A DNA stretch of 57,309 nucleotides, from the NCBI RefSeq assembly GCF_026847645.1, contig NZ_JAPSMC010000014.1:1-57309 (forward strand), read 5' to 3'. Shown here in pieces: positions 16,974 through 24,968 of the stretch. A program made the translations under genes and the position numbers. Source of the DNA: Anoxybacillus sp. J5B_2022. GTDB taxonomy: Bacteria > Bacillota > Bacilli > Bacillales > Anoxybacillaceae. The notes beneath the pieces are model-generated. The model was not told where the DNA came from. It ran no database searches and saw only the letters and a program-made list of their open reading frames with translations. Every line of letters starts with the position of its first letter. The stretch's first letter is position 1.

Positions 16974-18056
16974 ATGTACGCTGTCGTTGCCATTACGAAA
17001 CATGGGGTCGATATTGCGCGCCGCCTTGGCGAACAGCTTCCGGGCGCCCACGTATACTATACGAATAAGTTTGCCAAAGGCGATGAAGAAGAAAAAGGCA
17101 TTCGTCTATTTGAAGGAAATGTTCGGCTTTTGTTGCCGTCTCTTTTTGCTACATATCGTGGACTGATTTTGATTATTTCGCTCGGAGCGGTTGTGCGCAT
17201 GATTGCACCACTATTAAAGGATAAAAAAACCGACCCGGCGGTTGTTGTCATTGATGATAAAGGCGAGCATGTCATCAGCGTCTTATCCGGCCATCTTGGT
17301 GGAGCGAACGAATTGACGCGCCAAGTCGCTCATCTATTACAAGCGCATCCGGTTATTACAACGGCGTCCGATGTGCAAAAGACGATCGCCGTTGATTTGT
17401 TCGGACGGTCATTTGGCTGGGTATGGGAATCCGATGAAAAATTGACACCGGTAAGCGCCGCCGTTGTCAACGAACAACATGTGGCCATCGTCCAAGAATC
17501 GGGCGAGCGGAACTGGTGGAACTATAATACGCCGCTGCCTGAGAATATTCGTTTATATTCATCGATTGCCGCGGCGCTTGCGGCAAAACCGGATGCCGCC
17601 CTCGTCGTGACGCATCGCCTTCTTTCAAAAGACGAAGAAGCGATTTTGCAAAATGGCGTCTTGTACCGGCCGAAAGTGATTGTTCTTGGTATTGGCTGCA
17701 ACCGCGGCACGTCCGCTGATGAAATCGAAACGGTCATCATTGAAACGTTAGAAGAGCTTCAGTTTTCGCTGAAAAGCGTCAAAGCGGTATGCACGATCGA
17801 TTTGAAAAAAGATGAAGAAGGATTGCTCGAGGTGGTACGAAAATACGGCTGGGAATTTGTTTATTACACACCGAAGGAATTGAATCGCGTCGAAATCGAG
17901 CAACCTTCCGAAACCGTTTTTCGTTATACCGGGGCATACGGCGTCAGCGAGCCTGCGGCGAAATTGTATAGCGGTGCCAAACAACTTGCGCTTGTTAAGA
18001 AAAAGTCAGGCAACGTCACCATTTCCGTTGCTTTGTTCAAACATGAGGGGGAGTAG
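16974..18056 (+). CDS. cbiG: Cobalt-precorrin-5A hydrolase
   Basis: This 360-residue CbiG opens the delta-lactone of cobalt-precorrin-5A and releases acetaldehyde. It shows the N-terminal region with SLGAVVRMIAPLL and SVLSGHLGGANELT, then the C-terminal CbiG domain with LGIGCNRGTSADEI. It occurs only in the anaerobic pathway. A good GGGGAGGG ribosome binding site precedes it, and cbiA starts one base after its stop. Confidence 0.94.
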   Translation: MYAVVAITKHGVDIARRLGEQLPGAHVYYTNKFAKGDEEEKGIRLFEGNVRLLLPSLFATYRGLILIISLGAVVRMIAPLLKDKKTDPAVVVIDDKGEHVISVLSGHLGGANELTRQVAHLLQAHPVITTASDVQKTIAVDLFGRSFGWVWESDEKLTPVSAAVVNEQHVAIVQESGERNWWNYNTPLPENIRLYSSIAAALAAKPDAALVVTHRLLSKDEEAILQNGVLYRPKVIVLGIGCNRGTSADEIETVIIETLEELQFSLKSVKAVCTIDLKKDEEGLLEVVRKYGWEFVYYTPKELNRVEIEQPSETVFRYTGAYGVSEPAAKLYSGAKQLALVKKKSGNVTISVALFKHEGE

Positions 18057-18057
18057 A

Positions 18058-19422
18058 ATGCGAAGAATCGTCATCGCAGGGACAGGAAGCGGCGTCGGCA
18101 AGACGACCATAACGATCGGGCTTATGGCCGCATTAAAGAAAAAAGGATACACCGTGCAAGGATTTAAATGCGGTCCGGATTATATCGATCCGACATATCA
18201 TACTGCCGTGACAGGGCGCCCATCGCGCAACTTGGATAGCTGGATGGGCGGAGAGGATGTTGTGAAAGCGGTATGCGAAAAAGGGAGCGAAGGAGCGGAC
18301 ATTGCGATCATCGAAGGAGTGATGGGGCTTTTTGACGGCAAACAGGCAACGACGAATGAAGGAACGACAGCGGAAATAAGCGTCATCACAAAAAGCCCTG
18401 TGTTGCTCATTGTCGACTGTTCCGGAATGGCCAGAAGCGCAGCGGCAGTCGTACGCGGATTTCAATTATTGGACGAGCGTGTGAAGATCGCGGGAGTGAT
18501 TGCCAACCGTGTCGGGAGCGAAGGGCATTTTCGCTTAGTTAAAGCAGCGGTTGAACAAGCATGCAGCATTCCTGTCATCGGCTTTTTACAAAAAGATGAG
18601 GAGCTATCGATTCCTGAACGGCATTTAGGACTTGTTCCATCGATTGAGCGCGGCGAATTGGATGATTTTTTTATGCAGTTAGGGGAACGGATCACCAAAA
18701 CCGTCGATCTAGAGGCGTTATGGCAATTGGCAGAAGCGCCCGATTTAGATGCTGAGCATTCATTTTTGTCGGTTGACCGGACGTACAATGTGCGCATTGC
18801 AGTGGCGAAAGATGCCGCATTTCACTTTTACTATCCGGAAAATTTAGAGCTGTTGGAAGCGTACGGCGCCGAACTTGTTTTCTTTTCCCCGCTTGCTGGA
18901 GAGCTGCTTCCTGATGATGTGCACGGATTATATATCGGCGGGGGATTTCCAGAAGAATTCGCCGAACAGTTATCAAAGCAAGAACATGTGAAACAATCGA
19001 TCAAACAAGCGATTGACCGCGGACTGCCAACGCTTGCTGAATGCGGCGGGTTTATGTATTTAACAGAAGGAATTGAAACGACAGACGGTCACCTTTACGA
19101 CATGGTCGGCATTATTCCGGGAAACGTTCGCATGCATACGAAGTTAGCGGCGCTTGGTTATCGCGAGGTAAAAGGAGAGGAAGGGAATTTTTTGCTGCCA
19201 AATGGTATAATGGCGAAAGGGCACGAATTTCATTATTCGACGTTTACTCATGCGGAGCCAACTAATTTTGCCTATGAAACGAGAGGATTGCGCGGCACGA
19301 AAAAGGATGGCTATATGAAAAAAAATTTGATCGCTGGATATGTTCATTTTTATTTTCCGTCATGTCCGCCAATGGTTGAACGGTGGCTTGCACGATGCGA
19401 GCAGGTGAAGAATGATGGGTAA
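18058..19422 (+). CDS. cbiA: Cobyrinate a,c-diamide synthase
   Basis: This 454-residue ATP- and glutamine-dependent enzyme amidates the a and c carboxylates of cobyrinate. It has an N-terminal P-loop (GTGSGVGKTT) in a dethiobiotin-synthetase-like domain (about residues 1-190). The C-terminal class I glutamine amidotransferase domain has the nucleophile in LAECGGFMYLTE and a conserved GHEFHYS. The start was set at the ATG behind GGGGGAG; the frame is open 84 bases further upstream inside cbiG, where a start is unlikely. It overlaps cbiP. Confidence 0.95.
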   Translation: MRRIVIAGTGSGVGKTTITIGLMAALKKKGYTVQGFKCGPDYIDPTYHTAVTGRPSRNLDSWMGGEDVVKAVCEKGSEGADIAIIEGVMGLFDGKQATTNEGTTAEISVITKSPVLLIVDCSGMARSAAAVVRGFQLLDERVKIAGVIANRVGSEGHFRLVKAAVEQACSIPVIGFLQKDEELSIPERHLGLVPSIERGELDDFFMQLGERITKTVDLEALWQLAEAPDLDAEHSFLSVDRTYNVRIAVAKDAAFHFYYPENLELLEAYGAELVFFSPLAGELLPDDVHGLYIGGGFPEEFAEQLSKQEHVKQSIKQAIDRGLPTLAECGGFMYLTEGIETTDGHLYDMVGIIPGNVRMHTKLAALGYREVKGEEGNFLLPNGIMAKGHEFHYSTFTHAEPTNFAYETRGLRGTKKDGYMKKNLIAGYVHFYFPSCPPMVERWLARCEQVKNDG

Positions 19423-20932
19423 AGCGCTGCCGATTATGTTTCAAGGAACACATTCTGACGCGGGAAAAAGCGTGATTACGACCGCATTTTGCCGCATTTT
19501 TGCCCAATCCGGCTGGAAAACTGCACCGTTTAAATCGCAAAACATGTCGCTCAATTCGTATGTGACGATCGATGGCAAAGAGATCGGCCGCGCCCAAGGG
19601 ATTCAAGCGGAAGCAGCCGGGATTGTTGCGACGACCGATATGAATCCAATTTTAATTAAACCGAGCCGCGAAAACGAATCGCAAATCGTTGTGCACGGAC
19701 GTCCGTATGCGAATATGAAAGCAAGTGCGTATCGGACGGAGTTTTTTCATATCGGCCTGCAAGTGATTGAGCACTCGCTAAAGGCGCTCATGAGCCAATA
19801 TGAACGGCTTGTCATCGAAGGAGCAGGAAGCCCAGCGGAAATTAATCTCAATGACCGGGAACTTGTCAATATGCGTGTTGCCCGCATGGCCAATGCGCCG
19901 GTTGTTTTAATTGGCGACATCGAACGCGGCGGCGTGTTTGCGAGTTTAGTAGGGACGTTGCAGCTTTTAGACGAAGAGGACCGAAAGCGCGTCATCGGTG
20001 TGATTATTAATAAGTTTCGCGGCGACCGCTCGCTTTTACAGCCTGGATTGGATTGGTTTGAGCAGTATACCGGCGTGCCGGTGCTCGGCGTTGTTCCATA
20101 CGTGAGAGATTTATATATTGATGCGGAAGATTCCGTTGCCCTTGCCCAATTTTCAGCGAAAAAAGATCAAGAAAAAGCCATTGATATCGCCGTGATTCAA
20201 TATCCGCGCATTTCCAATTTTACGGACATCGATCCATTTTTTGCCGAGCCGGATTGCAGCGTTCGCTTTGTTACGAAGGCTGATGAAATCGGACAGCCAG
20301 ATGTGTTGATTTTGCCGGGAAGCAAAAATACGATTGAAGATTTGCTTTATGTGAAAGAAAGCGGAATCGCTGTTGAAATCAAGCGTCTGTATGAGCAGAC
20401 AGAGACAATGATCATCGGCATTTGCGGCGGCTATCAAATGCTTGGCGAGCGTGTCCGTGATCCTTTTTGTGTAGAAACAACAATCGGGTATATCGAAGGC
20501 CTACAGCTCCTTCCCATTGACACGACGCTAGAACAAGAAAAAACAACCGTTCTTTCGGAAGGAATGCTGACATTTGCGGGTGAACGATTCCAAGTAACAG
20601 GGTATGAAATTCATATGGGACGATCCGCTCGTTGTGAAGGCTATGTTCCGCTCATTCAGATCAACGGACGAACTGATGGATGTAAAACAGAAGATGAACG
20701 CATCTTTGGTACATATTTTCACGACCTTTTTCATAATGACACATTCCGTAAACATCTGCTAAATGAAACTCGGCGGAAAAAAGGGCTTGAACCTTTATAC
20801 GATCGTCCTTTGTATCGAACGCTGCGCGAGCAAGCATTCGACCGACTTGCCGATTGTGTCAAACAACACGTACAAGTCGAAATGATCGAAAGGAAAATGA
20901 TGGAGTTTCAAAGGAGGAAAACAAATGTTTAA
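19415..20932 (+). CDS. cbiP: Cobyric acid synthase
   Basis: This enzyme of about 505 residues (CbiP/CobQ) amidates carboxylates b, d, e and g of adenosylcobyrinate a,c-diamide. The P-loop domain starts with QGTHSDAGKS, and the C-terminal glutamine amidotransferase-like domain has ICGGYQMLG and a GYEIHMG motif. Two adjacent ATGs occur; the second has the better distance to AGGTGA. It sits inside the 3' end of cbiA and its own 3' end overlaps cobT. In the B. megaterium cobI operon as I remember it, this gene is not at this place, so the order differs. Confidence 0.94.
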   Translation: MGKALPIMFQGTHSDAGKSVITTAFCRIFAQSGWKTAPFKSQNMSLNSYVTIDGKEIGRAQGIQAEAAGIVATTDMNPILIKPSRENESQIVVHGRPYANMKASAYRTEFFHIGLQVIEHSLKALMSQYERLVIEGAGSPAEINLNDRELVNMRVARMANAPVVLIGDIERGGVFASLVGTLQLLDEEDRKRVIGVIINKFRGDRSLLQPGLDWFEQYTGVPVLGVVPYVRDLYIDAEDSVALAQFSAKKDQEKAIDIAVIQYPRISNFTDIDPFFAEPDCSVRFVTKADEIGQPDVLILPGSKNTIEDLLYVKESGIAVEIKRLYEQTETMIIGICGGYQMLGERVRDPFCVETTIGYIEGLQLLPIDTTLEQEKTTVLSEGMLTFAGERFQVTGYEIHMGRSARCEGYVPLIQINGRTDGCKTEDERIFGTYFHDLFHNDTFRKHLLNETRRKKGLEPLYDRPLYRTLREQAFDRLADCVKQHVQVEMIERKMMEFQRRKTNV

Positions 20933-21956
20933 CGTCCCATCATTAAACAAACAAATCGGAAATGAAGTGAGCGTATATGTTGACCAGTTAACAAAACCTG
21001 CCGGAAGCCTTGGACGTTTAGAACAACTCGTCGTTGAACTGGCAGAAATGACGGAAGCGCACTTTCCAACGGTTACTCCGCCTGGCGTGCTTGTATTTGC
21101 TGCGGATCATGGCGTGACAAAAGAAGGGATTTCGGCATTTCCGCAAGAAGTAACGGCACAAATGGTGCTTAATTTCGTGAACGGTGGTGCAGCGATTAAC
21201 GTTTTCAGTAAGCAAATTGGGGCTTCGTTTGCTGTCATCGATGTCGGAGTGGCAACGGATATTCTAGGAGAAGGCTTTGTCAATGAAAAAGTTAAATATG
21301 GAACGAACAATTTTTGTGAACAAGAAGCGATGACGAAGGAGGAAGCGAAGCAAGCATTATTTGTCGGCCATCGTCAAGCGAAAAAAATGATAGAAAACGG
21401 TATTCGCTGCTTAATTGTCGGTGAAATGGGCATTGGCAATACGACGACGGCAAGCGCTCTTTTAGCTGCCATTAGTCGAAAGCCAGTCGATGTGCTTGTC
21501 GGAAAAGGAACAGGAATTTCTGATGAAATGGTTGCACACAAAAGAAAAGTGATTGAACGGGCATTAGCGCTTCATCAGCCTGACCCTTCCGCTCCGTTTG
21601 AGCTTTTATCGAAAATTGGTGGTTTGGAAATCGCAGCGATGGCAGGCGCCATGTTAGCAGCAGCTGAAGAGCGTATTCCAATTTTGCTTGACGGATTTAT
21701 TTGCACAACGGCCGCCCTTGTCGCGAACTTGTTTCATCCGCATGTTGGCGACTATATGATCGCCGGTCACCGCTCACAAGAGCCGGGACATCGAGTGGCG
21801 TTAGAGCTGTTAGGAAAAGAACCGCTTGTTGATTTAGGAATGCGTTTAGGAGAAGGCAGCGGAGCGGCTGTCGCGTTTCCGCTCTTGCAGTTCGCTACGA
21901 ACATGTTAAAGATGGCGACTTTTACATCTGCCCAAGTGTCACAAGGTGGTGAATAA
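20925..21956 (+). CDS. cobT: Nicotinate-nucleotide:dimethylbenzimidazole phosphoribosyltransferase
   Basis: This 343-residue CobT activates the lower-ligand base by forming alpha-ribazole phosphate. Motifs are LTKPAGSLGRLE near the start, FAADHGVTKEGISAFP, GEMGIGNTTTAS for nicotinate mononucleotide binding and LGEGSGAA at the end, with the catalytic Glu. An AAGGAGG precedes the ATG. It is the only lower-ligand gene in this operon; cobS, cobU/cobP and cbiB homologues are not in the window. Confidence 0.95.
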   Translation: MFNVPSLNKQIGNEVSVYVDQLTKPAGSLGRLEQLVVELAEMTEAHFPTVTPPGVLVFAADHGVTKEGISAFPQEVTAQMVLNFVNGGAAINVFSKQIGASFAVIDVGVATDILGEGFVNEKVKYGTNNFCEQEAMTKEEAKQALFVGHRQAKKMIENGIRCLIVGEMGIGNTTTASALLAAISRKPVDVLVGKGTGISDEMVAHKRKVIERALALHQPDPSAPFELLSKIGGLEIAAMAGAMLAAAEERIPILLDGFICTTAALVANLFHPHVGDYMIAGHRSQEPGHRVALELLGKEPLVDLGMRLGEGSGAAVAFPLLQFATNMLKMATFTSAQVSQGGE

Positions 21957-21958
21957 GC

Positions 21959-22735
21959 GTGAGTAAAGGAACTGTCTATTTAGTTGGAGCGGGACCTGGA
22001 AATCCGAAACTGATTACCGTTTACGGCATGGAATGTATCCAAAAAGCAGATGTCATCATTTACGACCGGCTCGTGAGCAAAGAATTGCTTCAGTATGCAA
22101 AAAAAGAGGCAGAATTGATTTATGCCGGAAAAGAACCAGGAAAACACGGGAACATCCAAGAACAAATTCACGAATGGCTTGTGGAAAAAGCGCTGCAAGG
22201 AAAAACTGTCGTGCGGCTAAAAGGAGGGGACCCGTGCGTATTTGGACGGGGAGGAGAAGAGGCGGAAGTACTAGCGAAACAAGGCATTCCTTTTGAAATT
22301 GTTCCCGGTGTCACTGCAGGAATTGCTGCTGCTGCTTATGCCGGTATACCGGTTACGTATCGAAACGTGGCGACTTCGTTTACGATCGTAACTGGGCATG
22401 GCCGAAAAGAGAAAGGGGAAGACCGGATTGATTGGAAAGCACTAGCAAATGGCAGTGACACGATCGCCTTTTATATGGGTGTAGGGAACTTATCGTACAT
22501 TTGCCAGCAATTGATCGCTAACGGAAAACCTTCCGATACAAAAGTCGCCGTCATTGAATGGGGGACGACGGAGAAGCAGCGAACAGTGGTCGGGACGTTA
22601 CAAAATATTGAAGAAACGGTAAAAACCGCTCATATTTCTCACCCAGCGATTATTCTTGTCGGGGAAGTCGTTCGGTTGCGGGAGAGCATCCAATGGTTTG
22701 CGGAGTTAGAGGGTGAGTGGATTGAATCAACATAA
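21959..22735 (+). CDS. cobA: Uroporphyrinogen-III C-methyltransferase (SUMT)
   Basis: This 258-residue SUMT makes precorrin-2 from uroporphyrinogen III by two methylations. It has the family motifs LVGAGPGNPKLITVYG, VRLKGGDPCVFGRGGEE and VPGVTAGIAAAAYAGIPVT. It is the CysG-A type without the dehydrogenase/chelatase half, so another protein must oxidise precorrin-2 to sirohydrochlorin for CbiX. The start is GTG two bases after cobT, with AAGGTGG upstream. Confidence 0.95.
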   Translation: MSKGTVYLVGAGPGNPKLITVYGMECIQKADVIIYDRLVSKELLQYAKKEAELIYAGKEPGKHGNIQEQIHEWLVEKALQGKTVVRLKGGDPCVFGRGGEEAEVLAKQGIPFEIVPGVTAGIAAAAYAGIPVTYRNVATSFTIVTGHGRKEKGEDRIDWKALANGSDTIAFYMGVGNLSYICQQLIANGKPSDTKVAVIEWGTTEKQRTVVGTLQNIEETVKTAHISHPAIILVGEVVRLRESIQWFAELEGEWIEST

Positions 22736-23261
22736 AGGACGGGTAATTGTATATACGGGAGATGGAAAAGGAAAAACGACAGCCGCTCTCGGGTTAGCGC
22801 TGCGAGCGGCTGGAAGAGGAAAAAAAGTCATTATCATTCAGTTTATCAAGTCGCCGCAGCGGACATATGGTGAGCACATTATGTTTGCCAAATTAGGGAT
22901 TGAAATGCATCAGATGGGCGCTGGGTTTACATGGACGAAAACGCCGGAAGAGCATCGCGAAGCATTAAAAAAAGCATGGCAATTCACAAAAGAAAAAGCG
23001 ATGTCTGGAATGTATGATATGATGGTGTTAGATGAACTGAACAATGCGCTAGCCATTGACCGCTTCTCGGTTGACGATATCCTTTCAGTTGACGATGTCA
23101 TTCAATTTGTTCAAACGCGCCCTTCTTCTCTTCACCTTGTGATTACAGGCCGTTCAGCTAAAAAAGAATTGATCGACATCGCTGATATCGTCACCGATAT
23201 GCAAGCGGTGAAACACGACTATCACGAAGGTGTGTCCGCTGTGAAAGGGATTGAGTTTTAA
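22713..23261 (+). CDS. btuR: Corrinoid adenosyltransferase CobO/BtuR type
   Basis: This 182-residue ATP:corrinoid adenosyltransferase forms the Co-C bond of adenosylcobalamin. The P-loop YTGDGKGKTTAALG, the Asp motif MMVLDELNNAL and the VITGRSAKKELIDIAD segment are diagnostic of the CobA(Salmonella)/CobO family, distinct from PduO. It overlaps the SUMT gene by 23 bases. GTG and a TTG three codons later are both possible starts. It is the last gene of the operon, and no classical terminator follows. Confidence 0.93.
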   Translation: MSGLNQHKGRVIVYTGDGKGKTTAALGLALRAAGRGKKVIIIQFIKSPQRTYGEHIMFAKLGIEMHQMGAGFTWTKTPEEHREALKKAWQFTKEKAMSGMYDMMVLDELNNALAIDRFSVDDILSVDDVIQFVQTRPSSLHLVITGRSAKKELIDIADIVTDMQAVKHDYHEGVSAVKGIEF

Positions 23262-23320
23262 CATGTTCACCGAGAAGTCTCCCACCTCTAAGCGAAGTGT
23301 AGGTGGAAGAGGTTCATTTT
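23262..23320 (+). mobile_element. Probable solo right-end remnant of an IS200/IS605 (TnpB-type) element
   Basis: Behind the operon lies AGAAGTCTCCCACCTC (about 23275-23288), then a hairpin CCACCT / AGGTGG (23282-23287 with 23301-23306) with loop CTAAGCGAAGTGT, ending near GTTCA. From memory, this CCCACCTCTAAGCGAAGTGTAGGTGG-like pattern (seen here in two halves) is common at the right ends of TnpB/IS605 elements of thermophilic Bacillaceae, where it is also the 3' end of the guide-like RNA. No transposase or left end is visible. It could serve as operon terminator. Confidence 0.4.
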
Positions 23321-23445
23321 TGTGATTTTTTTCGTTTATTTCCTTTGCTGTTGTCACCGCTAATTGCTTCTTGTGAGAAAATCGACGGATCTTGAATTGG
23401 CGAATTTTGATTGTCGCTTCCTTTTCGGTTATATTTTTTCGTCAT
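23314..23445 (-). CDS. Small hydrophilic protein of 43 residues
   Basis: An ATG behind AAAGGACG (about 7 bases) opens a 43-codon frame reading MTKKYNRKGSDNQNSPI..., ending in a lysine-rich NKRKKSQK. It is very polar, with many Asn, Gln, Ser and Lys and no membrane segment. That composition recalls small spore proteins, but no family was recognised. The stop lies against the IS605-like remnant, so the end of the gene may have been altered. It runs in the same direction as the DUF3892 gene, 24 bases downstream of it. Confidence 0.5.
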   Translation of the reverse strand: MTKKYNRKGSDNQNSPIQDPSIFSQEAISGDNSKGNKRKKSQK

Positions 23446-23469
23446 TGATAACGTCCTTTCGTTAAAATG

Positions 23470-23703
23470 TCAGAAAAAAGTAGGCAAATCATCTACATGG
23501 TTAATCGGGCTTTCGCGGGGAGTAGTGCGAATGGGACATTCACCGTTTTCGCCGCTCCAAACGTACGCCCCAGAGATTGCTCCGTTTTCAACTTCCATCA
23601 TTGCTTTTCGATAGGACAGCACGCGCCCTGTCGACGTCTTAAAGTTAATGATCGCCCCTTCGTGATTTTTTTGCACAGCGACAAATGTTTCTTGTTCGTT
23701 CAT
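23470..23703 (-). CDS. DUF3892-type small protein
   Basis: A 77-residue protein resembling the DUF3892 family. It has an FKTSTGRVLSYRKAMMEVENG core, a central GAYVW turn and a C-terminal SPINHVDDLPTFF. Such proteins are found in sporulating bacilli and have no known biochemical role. The ATG was chosen about 10 bases behind AAAGGAG; the frame also contains an earlier ATG too close to that site. It probably forms a unit with the downstream 43-residue gene. The family call is by eye. Confidence 0.65.
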   Translation of the reverse strand: MNEQETFVAVQKNHEGAIINFKTSTGRVLSYRKAMMEVENGAISGAYVWSGENGECPIRTTPRESPINHVDDLPTFF

Positions 23704-23760
23704 CGTCAGCATCACTCCTTTATGTACAGCTTGGTCGTTTTGATTGATTTTTATGCAGGC

Positions 23761-23999
23761 GTGTTGATTAATCAATAAAAACCAGTTGTCATCGCTCTAT
23801 TCCTAGCTTTTCTGCCGTTGTCGGCAAACGAACCGTTTGCCGACTGAGCATGCTGTACGCATGCCCTCCTCGAACAATGAACGCTTTGCGGGCAAATGTC
23901 ATTTGCCCGCAGGCGTTCTTGTTCGAGGGAAAAGGCAGAAAAGCTTGTGTTCAGCCATATGATTCTATGTTTTTTAGTAAAATAATGGATAATCAACAC
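23761..23999. repeat. Palindromic repeat element, copy 2 (inverted relative to copy 1)
   Basis: The same terminal inverted repeats GTGTTGATTA (23761-23770) / TAATCAACAC (23990-23999) and the same internal arms as the copy at 2846-3035, but in the opposite orientation and 49 bases longer. The extra stretch forms two more small hairpins (CGGCAAACGAACCGTTTGCCG-like, and GAGCATGC with GCATGC). The apex hairpin GCGGGCAAATG / CATTTGCCCGC is perfect here, and has one changed base in copy 1. Flanking CAGGC and CGTGA are also shared. Confidence 0.78.
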
Positions 24000-24030
24000 T
24001 CGTGATTTTTATGCAAACGAGGTGTAGAAG

Positions 24031-24711
24031 ATGGAATCTTTTATTTGGCATGAAGAAGCAAAAAAGCAATGGGATGAACGGGCGGAGTTTTGGAATCAAG
24101 CGAGTGAAGAAATGTGGGAGCGCGGCAGCCGAAAAACAATTTTGCCATTTTTCACGTCTTATGTTCCAAAAGGAAGCGAAGTCGTTGATTTAGGGTGCGG
24201 TGACGGGTACGGTGCTTGGAAACTATCGCAATTAAAGTATCGCGTCATTGGTGTCGATTTGTCGCAAGAAATGATTGAAAAGGCAAAAAAGCGAGGGGAA
24301 GGCGAATCGCTTCAGTTTATCCAAGGAGATTTAACGAATTTGCCGTTTGCGGATGAAACGTTTTCGGGGGCTATGGCGATTAATTCACTTGAATGGACAG
24401 AAGAGCCGTTGAAAGCGTTGAATGAAATGAAGCGGGTGCTGAAATCAGGGCATTATTTATGTGTCGGTTTGCTCGGGCCGACGGCGGCGCCGCGTATTAA
24501 CAGCTATCAGCGTTTATACGGGAAGCCGGTCATTTGCAATACGATGATGCCGTGGGAGTTTGAACGGCTTGCACAAGAAAATGGCTGGGATCTTGTCGAT
24601 GGTCAAGGAGTATATAAAAAAGGAGTTCATGAACCTTTGCTTGCTAGTCTTTCGCCGGAATTAAAGCAGGCGCTTACGTTTATGTGGCTGTTTATGTTAC
24701 GAAAGAAATAA
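24031..24711 (+). CDS. Class I SAM-dependent methyltransferase
   Basis: This 226-residue protein has a Rossmann methyltransferase core. Motif I is VVDLGCGDGYGAW (about residues 51-63), then the acidic end of strand 2 (IGVDLS), the QGDLTNLPF motif II and the MKRVLKSGHYLCVG strand. It is most like the UbiE/Methyltransf_11 group; the substrate is unknown. The ATG follows an ACGAGGTG site. It is a single gene, placed immediately after palindromic repeat copy 2, whose edge lies only 31 bases upstream. Confidence 0.85.
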   Translation: MESFIWHEEAKKQWDERAEFWNQASEEMWERGSRKTILPFFTSYVPKGSEVVDLGCGDGYGAWKLSQLKYRVIGVDLSQEMIEKAKKRGEGESLQFIQGDLTNLPFADETFSGAMAINSLEWTEEPLKALNEMKRVLKSGHYLCVGLLGPTAAPRINSYQRLYGKPVICNTMMPWEFERLAQENGWDLVDGQGVYKKGVHEPLLASLSPELKQALTFMWLFMLRKK

Positions 24712-24712
24712 A

Positions 24713-24746
24713 GAGCTTGCCCATGAAAACGAGCAAGCTCCTTTTT
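24713..24746 (+). terminator. Terminator after the methyltransferase gene
   Basis: GAGCTTGC pairs with GCAAGCTC across a 12-base loop and is followed by CTTTTT, two bases after the stop codon. Confidence 0.8.
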
Positions 24747-24750
24747 GTGA

Positions 24751-24849
24751 TTAATAGCCTCTCATAAACGCAGCACCGACGATAATTAACAAGATAAATA
24801 AAACAACGATTAACGCAAAGTTATTGCCACCATGATAACCTCCACTCAT
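24751..24849 (-). CDS. YjcZ-family sporulation peptide
   Basis: A 32-residue peptide: a short Gly/His-rich start (MSGGYHGGNNF), one membrane helix (ALIVVLFILLIIVGAAF) and the end MRGY. This is the YjcZ/SscA-like family of tiny membrane peptides found only in spore formers and associated with spore assembly. AGGGGGTG precedes the ATG. It converges on the methyltransferase gene, and the shared hairpin lies between them. Confidence 0.88.
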   Translation of the reverse strand: MSGGYHGGNNFALIVVLFILLIIVGAAFMRGY

Positions 24850-24940
24850 ACTTTCACCCCCTATATGCAGGTTAGTACATTTTATTGATTTAGGGGGAGA
24901 ATGGTCACGGACAATGGCGGACAAGCAAAAAAATGGTGAA

Positions 24941-24968
24941 AAACCCTTGGTTGTTGAACCAAGGTTTT
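24941..24968 (-). terminator. Terminator after metA
   Basis: On the minus strand AAAACCTTGGTT / AACCAAGGGTTTTT forms an eight-pair stem with a four-base loop and a T-run, touching the metA stop. Confidence 0.8.
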
